Origin: a virus
Length of the DNA: 64,000 bases
Reading direction: 5' to 3' (one strand)
Virus record (IMG/VR): IMGVR_UViG_3300032287_002972
Span: 62,001 to 126,000 of that record
Program-made: the position numbers and the translations under genes
In this document: piece after piece, positions 17,787 to 25,971 of the stretch
How positions within the stretch are numbered: position 1 is the first letter of the stretch
How the letters are laid out: each line of letters begins with the position of its first letter
The notes under the pieces: model-generated
What the model saw: the letters and a program-made list of their open reading frames with translations, nothing else
Databases searched by the model: none
Told to the model about the DNA's origin: nothing

Positions 17787-18739
17787 ATCATTATTTCTTT
17801 AATCCTTCTTATCTCATTTAACATTGATTGGTAATCATCTGGTATTAATGGAATATTTAAATGAAAATTTTTGTTATACCCATTTATAACATCATTTATT
17901 AATATATAATCAACATTATTTTGTAATAATGTTTTCTTTATTAATTCTTTATTTTCTGAACGTTTAAGTAAAATAAAGATTTCCTTTACATCTAATTTTT
18001 GACCTTTTGTTTCTATAATTTTTATTGCAATCTTATCTTTATCCTTTGATTCATTAATTAGGGTTCTTACATCCCTTATATCTAATTTATCACCTTTTGT
18101 TTCAATAATTTTTATTGTAATGTTATCATTTACGTTATCTGAAAAATTAAGTAAACTTTCTATGTCACTAGAGATTAATTTTTCACCTTTTGTTTCAATA
18201 ATTTTTATTGAAATATGGTCATTTACGTTTTCAAAATCTTTTAATATGTATTCTATACTAATGTAATCTAATTTATCACCTTTTGTTTCAATAATTTTTG
18301 TTGCAATATCATCTTTATTAACTGAATATTTTAATAGTAATACTATAATGTAATTATTTAAAGAATCACTTTTTGTTTGAATAATTTTTGTTATAATACC
18401 ATCTTTATTCGTTGAATGATTAATTAAACTATTAATAATTAAATTATTTAAATTATCACCCATCCCGTCAATAATTCTCATTATAATATTATTTTTATTA
18501 TCTGAATATTTAATTAAATTATCAATAAAATAACTGTTTAAATAGATACCTTCTCTCTCAATATAATTAATTCTTTGATTATCATTTATATATTTTAATT
18601 CCCAATGAGAATAATCACCCACAACAGATCTGATTCTAATATAAGATTTCTTTAATGATGGAGATAAACTATCATATTGTTTTTCTGTTATTTCTACGCC
18701 AGTATTTACATATCTACTTAATACTTCTGAATGTTTCAT
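17783..18739 (-). CDS. Helical-repeat protein, KHSEVL family member 3
   Basis: 318 residues, the longest of the five paralogues. It has the same N module (with GDYSHWELKYI in place of GYxxWEF) and the most regular repeat run: IATKIIETKGDKLDYISIEY, ISIKIIETKGEKLISSDI, ITIKIIETKGDKLDIRDV, IAIKIIETKGQKLDVKEI. It ends NEIRRIKEIMI. Variation is concentrated in the DIxxLL half of each unit, as expected of a binding surface on a solenoid. Confidence 0.75.
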   Translation of the reverse strand: MKHSEVLSRYVNTGVEITEKQYDSLSPSLKKSYIRIRSVVGDYSHWELKYINDNQRINYIEREGIYLNSYFIDNLIKYSDNKNNIIMRIIDGMGDNLNNLIINSLINHSTNKDGIITKIIQTKSDSLNNYIIVLLLKYSVNKDDIATKIIETKGDKLDYISIEYILKDFENVNDHISIKIIETKGEKLISSDIESLLNFSDNVNDNITIKIIETKGDKLDIRDVRTLINESKDKDKIAIKIIETKGQKLDVKEIFILLKRSENKELIKKTLLQNNVDYILINDVINGYNKNFHLNIPLIPDDYQSMLNEIRRIKEIMI

Positions 18740-19590
18740 ATCATTATTTGTTTTATTCTCCTTATTTCGTTTAACATTGATTGGTAATTATCTGGTATTA
18801 ATGAGATATCTAAATTATTACGTGTTATAACTTTGTTTATTAACATATAATCAACACCATTTTGTAATAATGTTTTCTTTATTAATTCTTTATCTTTTGA
18901 ATATAAAAGTAAATAATATATGTCATCACTATCCAAATTTTCACCTACTTTTTGAATAATTTTTACGGCGTCATTATCTTTATTTTTTGAATTTAAAAGT
19001 AAAATAGATATCATATCATAGTTTAATTTTATACCTTCTGTTTCAATAATTTTTGTTGATATGTCTTTATTATCTGAAAATTCAAATATTGTATTTATGT
19101 TACTTATTTCCAAGTATTTACCTTTTGCATGAATAATTTTTATTGCTATCTCATCTTTATTATCTGAATTTTTAAGTAGATATTTTATTTCACTATTTCT
19201 TAAATTTTCACCTAATGTTTCGATAATTTTTATTATAACATTATCTTTATTTTTTGAATCTTTAAATTGTGGTAATATTATTTCAAGTATGATATAATCA
19301 TCCAAATTTATACCGAATGTTTCAATAATTTTTGTTGCAATAATAACTTTATTTGGTGAATAGTCAAATATATCTATTATTTGATTATTTGTTAATTCCC
19401 AATTTTTTATTTCAATAAATTTAAGTTTTTCATCTTCACTTAACAGTTTAAATTCCCATTTTTTGTAACCTGAAATACCTCTCATTCTCATATAAGATTT
19501 TTTCAATGATGGTGATAAACGGTCATATTGGTTTTCTGGGATTAGTGAACCTGTATTTACATATCTATTTAATACTTCTGAATGTTTCAT
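18736..19590 (-). CDS. Helical-repeat protein, KHSEVL family member 4
   Basis: 284 residues. N module MKHSEVLNRYVNTGSLIPENQYDRLS is nearly identical to member 1, suggesting exchange between copies, followed by about six units and LLLQNGVDYMLINKVI before the terminal helix NEIRRIKQIMI. No catalytic residues recur among paralogues, so a binding role is more likely than an enzymatic one. Confidence 0.75.
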   Translation of the reverse strand: MKHSEVLNRYVNTGSLIPENQYDRLSPSLKKSYMRMRGISGYKKWEFKLLSEDEKLKFIEIKNWELTNNQIIDIFDYSPNKVIIATKIIETFGINLDDYIILEIILPQFKDSKNKDNVIIKIIETLGENLRNSEIKYLLKNSDNKDEIAIKIIHAKGKYLEISNINTIFEFSDNKDISTKIIETEGIKLNYDMISILLLNSKNKDNDAVKIIQKVGENLDSDDIYYLLLYSKDKELIKKTLLQNGVDYMLINKVITRNNLDISLIPDNYQSMLNEIRRIKQIMI

Positions 19591-20375
19591 ATCATTATTT
19601 CTTTAATCCTTCTTATTTCTTGTAACATTGATTGGTAATTATCAGGTATTAATTCAATATGACTTACACCATCTTTTTCAAAATTATACTGGTTTATTAC
19701 TTTATTTATTAATTCATAATCAATACCTTTTTGTAATAATAATTTCTTTATTAATTCTTTATTTTCCGGATAAATAAATAAGTATTTTATGTTATGTTTA
19801 TTAAAATATTGTTTATCAATTAATTGAATAATTTTTATAGCCATATCATCTGCATTTTGTGAATGTCTAATAAAAAAAATTATTTTTTCTTCGTCCATAT
19901 CTACCATTTTTTTATTATTTTCAATAATTTTAGATATAAGATTTTCTTTATTAATTGAATTAGGAACATAATTAATTAGAGTACTAATCATATCATCATC
20001 TATCTCATCCAACGTTTCAATAATCCTTATTGAGATTTCATATTTATTATTTGAATTATTAAGTAATAAACTAGCTTCATTATAAGTTAAAGTCTTACCT
20101 TTTTTTTCAAATATTTTAGATATCATATCATCTTTATTATCTGAATATTGAAGTGTGTATTTTATTTCATAGAATTCTAAATCCTCACCTTTATTTTCGA
20201 TAAAATTAATTCTTTGATTATCATTTATTACTTGAAATTCCCAACTTTCATATCCTGCAACACCTCTCGTTCTAAGATAGGATTTTTTTAACACAGGTGT
20301 TAACCTGTCATATTGTTCTTTTGGTAATCGTTCTCCGGTATTTACATATCTACTTAATACTTCTGAATGTTTCAT
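19587..20375 (-). CDS. Helical-repeat protein, KHSEVL family member 5
   Basis: 262 residues, the first gene of the five-copy operon and the most divergent in its repeats (IFEKKGKTLTYNEASLLLNN, ISIRIIETLDEIDDDMISTL). The N module and the C-terminal LQEIRRIKEIMI helix are conserved. It begins after a short gap from a gene encoding a secreted protein. Divergence at the operon head with homogenised downstream copies fits stepwise tandem duplication. Confidence 0.75.
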   Translation of the reverse strand: MKHSEVLSRYVNTGERLPKEQYDRLTPVLKKSYLRTRGVAGYESWEFQVINDNQRINFIENKGEDLEFYEIKYTLQYSDNKDDMISKIFEKKGKTLTYNEASLLLNNSNNKYEISIRIIETLDEIDDDMISTLINYVPNSINKENLISKIIENNKKMVDMDEEKIIFFIRHSQNADDMAIKIIQLIDKQYFNKHNIKYLFIYPENKELIKKLLLQKGIDYELINKVINQYNFEKDGVSHIELIPDNYQSMLQEIRRIKEIMI

Positions 20376-20380
20376 ATATT

Positions 20381-20773
20381 TTAAAAATTTCTCCCCCCTG
20401 TTTTTGGGTTAGTTGGTGTTTTTTCTATTTTTGGTTTATTTTCTGTTGTTCTCGGACTAAAATTTACATTATTTGGAACATCATTAAAACTATTGTTATT
20501 TCTTATTGGATTATAAAATATATCATCATAATGATATAATGTATATGGTATTTCATCAATAAATCTATAACGATACGGAAACCTTCTTGATGTATAATAA
20601 AAATCATCATACATAGATTGATTAACATTATTTGTTGGTCTATAATTTGGTGTGTATTTTAATCGTTTAACCTTTTCATGTTTAACAGTATCGGTAACAA
20701 CATAATAGACATCATCTTGTGATTTTAATGTGGAAACAAAAAAAATTAGGAAAAGAAGAAAAATATTTCTCAT
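20381..20773 (-). CDS. Secreted low-complexity protein
   Basis: 130 residues with a clear N-terminal signal peptide (IFLLFLIFFVSTLKSQ), then a Tyr/Asn/Arg-rich chain (YDDFYYTSRRFPYRYRF) and a Pro/Lys/Asn-rich C terminus. No conserved domain recognised. It should be exported to the periplasm or envelope. It lies 5 bases upstream of the repeat-protein operon and may be its first gene; a TATTTATAATAA box precedes it. Confidence 0.65.
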   Translation of the reverse strand: MRNIFLLFLIFFVSTLKSQDDVYYVVTDTVKHEKVKRLKYTPNYRPTNNVNQSMYDDFYYTSRRFPYRYRFIDEIPYTLYHYDDIFYNPIRNNNSFNDVPNNVNFSPRTTENKPKIEKTPTNPKTGGRNF

Positions 20774-20828
20774 GGTTTAAACATTTATTATAAATATTTG
20801 TTATTAAGTATTTATCATATAAACCCCA

Positions 20829-21404
20829 ATGAAAAGAACGGTTATTATTAATGAACAACAATTTACAAAACTAATTAAAAAAATTTTAAACGAACAAAAT
20901 AATATGGATAATAACACATTTCCGAAAAATCACAAAGAATTGATTAACATGATGCCTGATTCATTAAAAATTCTTTTTTATACTCAATGGCAAGCAAAAC
21001 AAAACCCGAAGTGGCACATGGAAGGTAATACGTTAAAACATATTATTATTGTTTTAAAAAGAGCGTTTGAACGTTATCCAAACAATCCTGACATCATTCT
21101 TGCGGCGTTATTTCATGACTTGGGAAAGTTAGACACTTACGCAATAAATCCAAAAACAGGACAACCAACGGCATACGGTCACGAAGTTAAATCAGGTGAA
21201 TATTTGGAAAAATATAAAGATTGGGTTAATTCTTTTGATGGAGTAAATTTTGATAAAATCAAATATTTGGTATTAAACCATATGGTTATTAAACCATCAA
21301 CATGGGATAATATGAGGCAACAAAAAAAGGACCCTATTGAACAGAATCCTTCTTTTGAAGATTTAAAAAATTTTACCAACCATTTAGATGGTGGTGGTTA
21401 TTAA
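20829..21404 (+). CDS. HD-domain phosphohydrolase with terminal peptide
   Basis: 191 residues. The N terminus MKRTVIINEQQFTKLIKKIL followed by NEQ is the shared peptide on the plus strand. The body shows the HD metal ligands: His in NTLKHIIIV (71), HD in ALFHDLGKLDTY (96-97), and later His in YGHEVKSGEY and VLNHMVIK. HD enzymes hydrolyse phosphate esters such as nucleotides or cyclic dinucleotides. The substrate is not evident. If packaged, it could attack host nucleotide or signalling pools on entry. Confidence 0.78.
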   Translation: MKRTVIINEQQFTKLIKKILNEQNNMDNNTFPKNHKELINMMPDSLKILFYTQWQAKQNPKWHMEGNTLKHIIIVLKRAFERYPNNPDIILAALFHDLGKLDTYAINPKTGQPTAYGHEVKSGEYLEKYKDWVNSFDGVNFDKIKYLVLNHMVIKPSTWDNMRQQKKDPIEQNPSFEDLKNFTNHLDGGGY

Positions 21405-21408
21405 TATG

Positions 21409-21612
21409 TTATTTCATAACATTTAATTCGGTACCATGTTTTTTTATGATTGCGTCTCTCGCAATATCATACACAACATTTTTACCTCTTTGACTTGCTG
21501 GTAATTCAACCCATTCTGAACTTTCACGTTTTTTCGTGAAAATATTACCATTTTCATTGGCATACTCGAAAGATTCTTCTTTCGATTCATTTACTAATTC
21601 AAATAATTTCAT
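21409..21612 (-). CDS. Small protein with T4-type MKLFELVNE peptide
   Basis: 67 residues. The N terminus MKLFELVNESKEESFEYA closely resembles the capsid-targeting peptides of T4 internal proteins (short hydrophobic helix then xNE). The remainder (KKRESSEWVELPASQRGKNV) is basic and ends in a small helix. Possibly a small internal head protein. Family unknown. Confidence 0.6.
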   Translation of the reverse strand: MKLFELVNESKEESFEYANENGNIFTKKRESSEWVELPASQRGKNVVYDIARDAIIKKHGTELNVMK

Positions 21613-21632
21613 ATTGTTTCAATATTTGTTAA

Positions 21633-21938
21633 TTAAAATCCTGTATGATAATCATCATGGCTTTTATAGTCGGGATATCTATCTCCTGGATCATAAGGTT
21701 CTTCATCATCATCATCAAATTTATGACCAATATTATTATCATTATCAAATTCAGGATTTTCATCATCCGAACTAAAACCAAAAAATTTTTTAAAATCATT
21801 TTCCTCTGAATCATCTGGTTCATCCATAATTGGATCATCATAATTTTTTTGTTCGGTTAATGATTTTTTTGTGTTTCTATTCAAAAAAGAAATATTTGCC
21901 TCTTGAATATTTTTTAATTTTGCAAGTCTTTTATTCAT
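21633..21938 (-). CDS. Acidic protein with amphipathic N terminus
   Basis: 101 residues. The first about 33 residues are basic and helical (RLAKLKNIQEANISFLNRN, then KSLTEQ), the rest strongly acidic with Asp/Glu clusters (MDEPDDSEENDFKKFFGF) and an Asp/Tyr/His-rich end. The bipolar charge pattern and SLTEQ site fit an assembly or core-type head protein cleaved during maturation. This is inference from composition only. The frame is preferred over an overlapping low-complexity ORF. Confidence 0.6.
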   Translation of the reverse strand: MNKRLAKLKNIQEANISFLNRNTKKSLTEQKNYDDPIMDEPDDSEENDFKKFFGFSSDDENPEFDNDNNIGHKFDDDDEEPYDPGDRYPDYKSHDDYHTGF

Positions 21939-21964
21939 ATTTTTAATTTTATTTAATAAATATC

Positions 21965-22411
21965 TTATGATATATTTTCAAAATATAGTGGTTTTCTTGA
22001 AACCACAATTGTTGCCCCTATTTCATTCACATCATCAAGTAGTATTTCACTACCATCACCATATACTTTATATAAATAATCACCATACTTATATTTTGAT
22101 GACTGAAAAGATGATGACATTAATGGTTCATCTGATACAAAGGTAAAACCGAATCCCTCACTCTCAAACACCTCGTTCATCCCATCAATGTTTTCATCTT
22201 CAAGATTCTCATCATAATCAGATATAATGTCCATATAGGCATTTCTAATAACATCAGAATAATCTGATGAATCTAAAATATCCCCTTTATAATAACCATT
22301 TGACATGTCATTCCTTGATGAGTGATAACCTAAAAAGTTTTTATTATCTACATTCTCAATTATAACACCCATTATTTGTTTAATTCTATTAATATTTTCT
22401 TGTAGTTTCAT
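21965..22411 (-). CDS. Possible ADP-ribosyltransferase-like protein with RIKQIM peptide
   Basis: 148 residues beginning MKLQENINRIKQIMGVIIEN, the same helix type as the two ART-like proteins at 25972 and 26826. The body has FLGYHSSRNDMSNGYYKGDI and a late strand EIGATIVVSRKPLYFENI. The YHSS start and Gly-Tyr-Tyr segment resemble the NAD-binding N-terminal half of ART folds, but the match is weaker than in its neighbours. Start overlaps the end of the 510-residue gene by four bases. Confidence 0.5.
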   Translation of the reverse strand: MKLQENINRIKQIMGVIIENVDNKNFLGYHSSRNDMSNGYYKGDILDSSDYSDVIRNAYMDIISDYDENLEDENIDGMNEVFESEGFGFTFVSDEPLMSSSFQSSKYKYGDYLYKVYGDGSEILLDDVNEIGATIVVSRKPLYFENIS

Positions 22412-23940
22412 ATTTTTTTATTTAAATTTACAAATAATTCAATGTATCTTTTTTTATGAACGGGACTTAAAAATTTAAATTCATATCCTTGAAGGTCATA
22501 TTTTTGTATTTGAGATTTTATTGAATCTTTTGGAAAATCATTCTTAACGAATTTTTCTAAAACAGATATTTTTCTTTCAAAATACGTTTCTTTTTGAGTA
22601 GATGAAGCGTGTTTAAGTTCTTCTTGGGTCATTGTGTGTTTATTTTTTATGAGTGTATCGATTGCAAATGTCTTTTGCTCGGGAGTTAACATTTCAAATT
22701 CCCAATCAAGTAAAGAATGTCCTTTATTTATTTTAATATTAAAATGTTCTTCTCTTTGTTCAGGAGTTGCCTCTTTTAGTTGGTCTGTCCATATTAATAT
22801 ACCATTTTTTATTTTATAATCAATTATTTCTTTTTTTACTTCTTTTGGTGAGTTATTAAATATGTATTCGTCTTCATACATATTATAGACAGTATACTTA
22901 TTATTTTTTATAAGTAATGAAATATATCTTTTCTTTTGACTTTGTGATGCTAATACATAATATAATAAATCCTGAAGAATATTTCCATTTATTAACATTT
23001 TTTCAATAAGTTGTCTTCTATCCATTATAGGAAGTGATATAAATTCTGGATTTGTTAGTTCTTCACCTTTTTCTATTTTTTTTAGTGCCCTGTTTCTAAT
23101 AGATTTTTTACCCTCAACCGTATCTCTATAACTATCATCATATAAACATCCTAACCTTCTATATGTTCCCGACAATTTTTGTGTTTTTTCCATGTAATCG
23201 TCTATAGTATCTGTAAATTTTTCAGAATCTGGTATATTGCCATATGTTTTTTGGTCTGGATATAAAATAACATCTTTTTCATTTTCTACATTTAGAAATG
23301 GTTTTATTAAAACTCTCCCTAATGGGTTTTCTATATTTGTATCATTTACTTTTGTTAAATAACATATTATAGTTCCCTCTTTCATGTCTCTTTCCACGTA
23401 ATGTTGGTTCCCCCCCATAATAAGGTTCATACAACTACTCCAAGTAGGTAATCTACCAGTCGACATTCCCGCAATATCGTACTTGGCACTGGAAAATATT
23501 ATAACTAAATCATCCTCTTTATCTATTATACCTCTACTCTTTATTGATGCATATCTATCTATTAATTCTTTTGCTTCAGGTTCTTTTTTTGACACAATAT
23601 TCAAGGCTCTATTTAACGCTATTTCCTTATTATTTTTCATATTTATCGCAAGATTATTTCGATAATCTTTTATGATGAATTGGTATGGTTCTAATATGTC
23701 TTTAATCTCATTTTCTGTAGAATCATTCGTATATGGAAACGATATTCTCCATCCTCGTTTATCTATTTGACGTGCGTTAGGTAATGATTTTAAATTCGTG
23801 AATACTTGTTTAATCCTTTCCTCAGCTTCTGGACTTCTTTCTATTTCAAGATATTTTTTTGCTACGGAGTATGCGACCGCTTCGTCAACAGTACTTTTAA
23901 TAATCTTTTTATATTGTGATTCTGTAATTATTATTTTCAT
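22408..23940 (-). CDS. Large two-part protein with ITESQ-type peptide, SSC motif and helical repeats
   Basis: 510 residues. Terminal peptide MKIIITESQYKKIIKSTVDE. Residues about 60-280 form a mixed domain with LVIIFSSAKYDIAGMSTGRL, TWSSCMNLIMGG and GTIICYLTKVND, comparable to the SWC region of the protein at 12910-14547. The C-terminal 200 residues are helical units containing LTPEQ or ATPEQREEHF and FxxxTLIKN-type motifs, similar in style to the KHSEVL repeats. It may be a toxin-like head with a solenoid tail. No known activity can be assigned. Confidence 0.65.
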   Translation of the reverse strand: MKIIITESQYKKIIKSTVDEAVAYSVAKKYLEIERSPEAEERIKQVFTNLKSLPNARQIDKRGWRISFPYTNDSTENEIKDILEPYQFIIKDYRNNLAINMKNNKEIALNRALNIVSKKEPEAKELIDRYASIKSRGIIDKEDDLVIIFSSAKYDIAGMSTGRLPTWSSCMNLIMGGNQHYVERDMKEGTIICYLTKVNDTNIENPLGRVLIKPFLNVENEKDVILYPDQKTYGNIPDSEKFTDTIDDYMEKTQKLSGTYRRLGCLYDDSYRDTVEGKKSIRNRALKKIEKGEELTNPEFISLPIMDRRQLIEKMLINGNILQDLLYYVLASQSQKKRYISLLIKNNKYTVYNMYEDEYIFNNSPKEVKKEIIDYKIKNGILIWTDQLKEATPEQREEHFNIKINKGHSLLDWEFEMLTPEQKTFAIDTLIKNKHTMTQEELKHASSTQKETYFERKISVLEKFVKNDFPKDSIKSQIQKYDLQGYEFKFLSPVHKKRYIELFVNLNKKI

Positions 23941-23950
23941 AATTTTTTAT

Positions 23951-24814
23951 TTATAGTTGTTCCAATTGTTTAATCTGTTTTGGCCAAAGAAAGATATGTG
24001 ATTGTCTCCTTAATAACCCTAAAAAATTATCTATATCTCTTCTATATTTTTTACTTAAATATTCTATTTTATCTAATGTTAGATCTTCATTAGGTTTAAA
24101 TAATTTATTACGAAGATTTTCGGGTACTTCTTCAGATTTTAACTCCTTACCATATTTTTTTAAAAATTCTCTTCTTGTATATCTTATCCAAGGACCATCA
24201 GTATTTCGTCTAAAAAATCGACCTTCATGAAACCATACCGTTTTTATTTCATTCGGATCCAAATCACCAATAAATAATGCTTGATGTTCAGGGTCATTAA
24301 ATATACTATTACCTAATTCGGGTCTGTCTGATTTTGATACTCTATTTTTACCATATTTACCTTCAGGGTCATTCTCACCATATTCTTTTCTTTTCCTTAA
24401 TATTTCTTGTTGTCTTTCATCATCATTTTTAAATGATTTTGTCATTTGACCCGGAACAAAATAACTATCTTGACCCGCCCATACAGGTGATTCTAAATTG
24501 GTTACTTTAGTGTCAAATTCAATAATGATTCCAGATGATGCAAATCTTCGTGACACTATATTAAATTCTGTGGACACAAATAATCCTTTTGGGTTATTAC
24601 CACTTTCGTATGAATATATTCTTCGAGCCCTAACACCACCAGATAAACCATGTGTTAAAGAATATAATGCATCTGCTGTACTTGATGAATTAAATCCATG
24701 GTATACTCTTATTTTTTCAGAATCTTTTATTGGTTCAAAATCTTTTAAGTATGACCCAACAACTCTAGTCTCTAAAAGTCTTTTTAGTTGTGATTCTGTA
24801 ATTATTACTTTCAT
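23951..24814 (-). CDS. ADP-ribosyltransferase-like protein with ITESQ-type peptide
   Basis: 287 residues. After MKVIITESQLKRLLE comes IRVYHGFNSSSTADALYSL (His about 39), a turn with GLFVSTEFNIVSRRFA (76-92), and a beta-rich core ending HQALFIGDLDPNEIKTVWFH. This order (Arg/Tyr-His-Gly strand, GLFVST strand, late acidic strand) is that of HYE/PARP-like ADP-ribosyltransferases. T4 packages an ADP-ribosyltransferase (Alt) using an N-terminal targeting peptide, so packaging here is a reasonable model. A CTCGGGyGCCGGGATATTTATAA leader precedes it. Confidence 0.65.
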   Translation of the reverse strand: MKVIITESQLKRLLETRVVGSYLKDFEPIKDSEKIRVYHGFNSSSTADALYSLTHGLSGGVRARRIYSYESGNNPKGLFVSTEFNIVSRRFASSGIIIEFDTKVTNLESPVWAGQDSYFVPGQMTKSFKNDDERQQEILRKRKEYGENDPEGKYGKNRVSKSDRPELGNSIFNDPEHQALFIGDLDPNEIKTVWFHEGRFFRRNTDGPWIRYTRREFLKKYGKELKSEEVPENLRNKLFKPNEDLTLDKIEYLSKKYRRDIDNFLGLLRRQSHIFLWPKQIKQLEQL

Positions 24815-24875
24815 GATTTTTTTATATATTATAAATATCCCGGCGCCCGAGAACTATTTTTTATTAGGAATGTCT

Positions 24876-25373
24876 TTAATTACGTTCTTTAAAATAGTTG
24901 TTTATTATGTGTCCGCCTTTAAAAAAATTGACCTTATCAAATGGTTTATCCCATTCGGTTTCATTGTCAATTAGTTGTTGTCTAATATCATAACCAATAA
25001 TACCCGCATAACATGAAATGTCGTCAATCTCTAGTGGAGTTACCTCAATTAAAGTGTTATTATCAGAGTCATACGCCCACCAATGTTCAATTGGGTAATA
25101 TGATTCAGTAAATGCATAACCACCCACAGGAAATATATTTTTACCTTCGTCTATTCCATCCATAACATAGTTAAACGAATTTCTTTCACACTTGTTTTTT
25201 TTACCGTATATATAATTTATACGTTTAACATCACCAACTAAAGAAAACACATAATTTGGGTTAGTCTCAGCAAACGTTAAAAAGTTTTCACCTAATCTAT
25301 CATTAATACCTTTTATATGGAATTTAATCAATTCGTCATTATTTATTTCATTTAAAATGGTAATTAATTTCAT
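24876..25373 (-). CDS. Possible Cys/His protease-like protein with MKLxxxLNE peptide
   Basis: 165 residues. The T4-type start MKLITILNEINNDELIKF is followed by KKNKCERNSFNYVMDG (Cys 62), PIEHWWAYD (His 97) and LIEVTPLE (Glu 110). The Cys, then HWW, then strand with Glu/Asp spacing resembles papain/transglutaminase-fold enzymes and related phage proteins with a CxxN...H pattern. The activity is unproven. It lies between two ART-like genes. Confidence 0.5.
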   Translation of the reverse strand: MKLITILNEINNDELIKFHIKGINDRLGENFLTFAETNPNYVFSLVGDVKRINYIYGKKNKCERNSFNYVMDGIDEGKNIFPVGGYAFTESYYPIEHWWAYDSDNNTLIEVTPLEIDDISCYAGIIGYDIRQQLIDNETEWDKPFDKVNFFKGGHIINNYFKERN

Positions 25374-25384
25374 TATAATATTTT

Positions 25385-25927
25385 TTAATTAAATTGTTCT
25401 AAATACTTAACGAGTCTTTCCCCATATAATATATCATATGGTTCTTGTTCTTCCAATGAAAAATAATCACCGTTTTCAATAAAATTAGGTAAAGATTGAA
25501 CATCTATATAATTTACTGTATTGACTTTTTTATTTTTCATATCATAAACATAACCATTAATTCTTCTAAAAATTGTTTCATTCTTTTTAATAATTACCAA
25601 TATTGCCTCATTAATGTTTGGTGTACCACCAAAATTAGAATAACTCCAAGTATCAGGGTTATCACTAAAAAATAAAACTCCTTCAACTCTATCTTCGTTT
25701 TGGTTATAATATTCATCATCCATATACATTTGGTAACTTTCAGTATTTTTAACGGTGTCACCAAAATCAGGTAATAAACCAAATCTTTTTATCGAATCCA
25801 AATTTTTAATATTTGAACCATGATATAAAAAAGATTTATTTGGTTTTGGTACTTTAACTATTTTTTCTTCATTTAAAATATTGTTAACAACCCTTTTAAA
25901 TTGTGATTCTGTGATTATTATTTTCAT
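25385..25927 (-). CDS. ADP-ribosyltransferase-like protein with ITESQ-type peptide
   Basis: 180 residues. N-terminal MKIIITESQFKRVVNNILNE ends in an ideal LNE cleavage site. The body has SFLYHGSNIKNLDSIKRFGL, typical of the H-containing first strand and helix of HYE-class ART or KptA-like folds, then GVLFFSDNPDTWSYSNF (the Tyr strand) and EPYDILYGERLVKYL (late acidic strand). Short length suits a single catalytic domain. It shares its unusual GC-rich leader with the gene at 23951-24814. Confidence 0.68.
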   Translation of the reverse strand: MKIIITESQFKRVVNNILNEEKIVKVPKPNKSFLYHGSNIKNLDSIKRFGLLPDFGDTVKNTESYQMYMDDEYYNQNEDRVEGVLFFSDNPDTWSYSNFGGTPNINEAILVIIKKNETIFRRINGYVYDMKNKKVNTVNYIDVQSLPNFIENGDYFSLEEQEPYDILYGERLVKYLEQFN

Positions 25928-25971
25928 ATTTTTTTTATAAATTATAAATATCCCGGCACCCGAGAACCGTT

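Noticed and set aside
21629-21841. Met/Ile-rich minus-strand frame overlapping the acidic protein gene
   Set aside because: It is the shifted reading of the Asp/Glu codon run; the acidic frame has a normal start, terminal peptide and stop.
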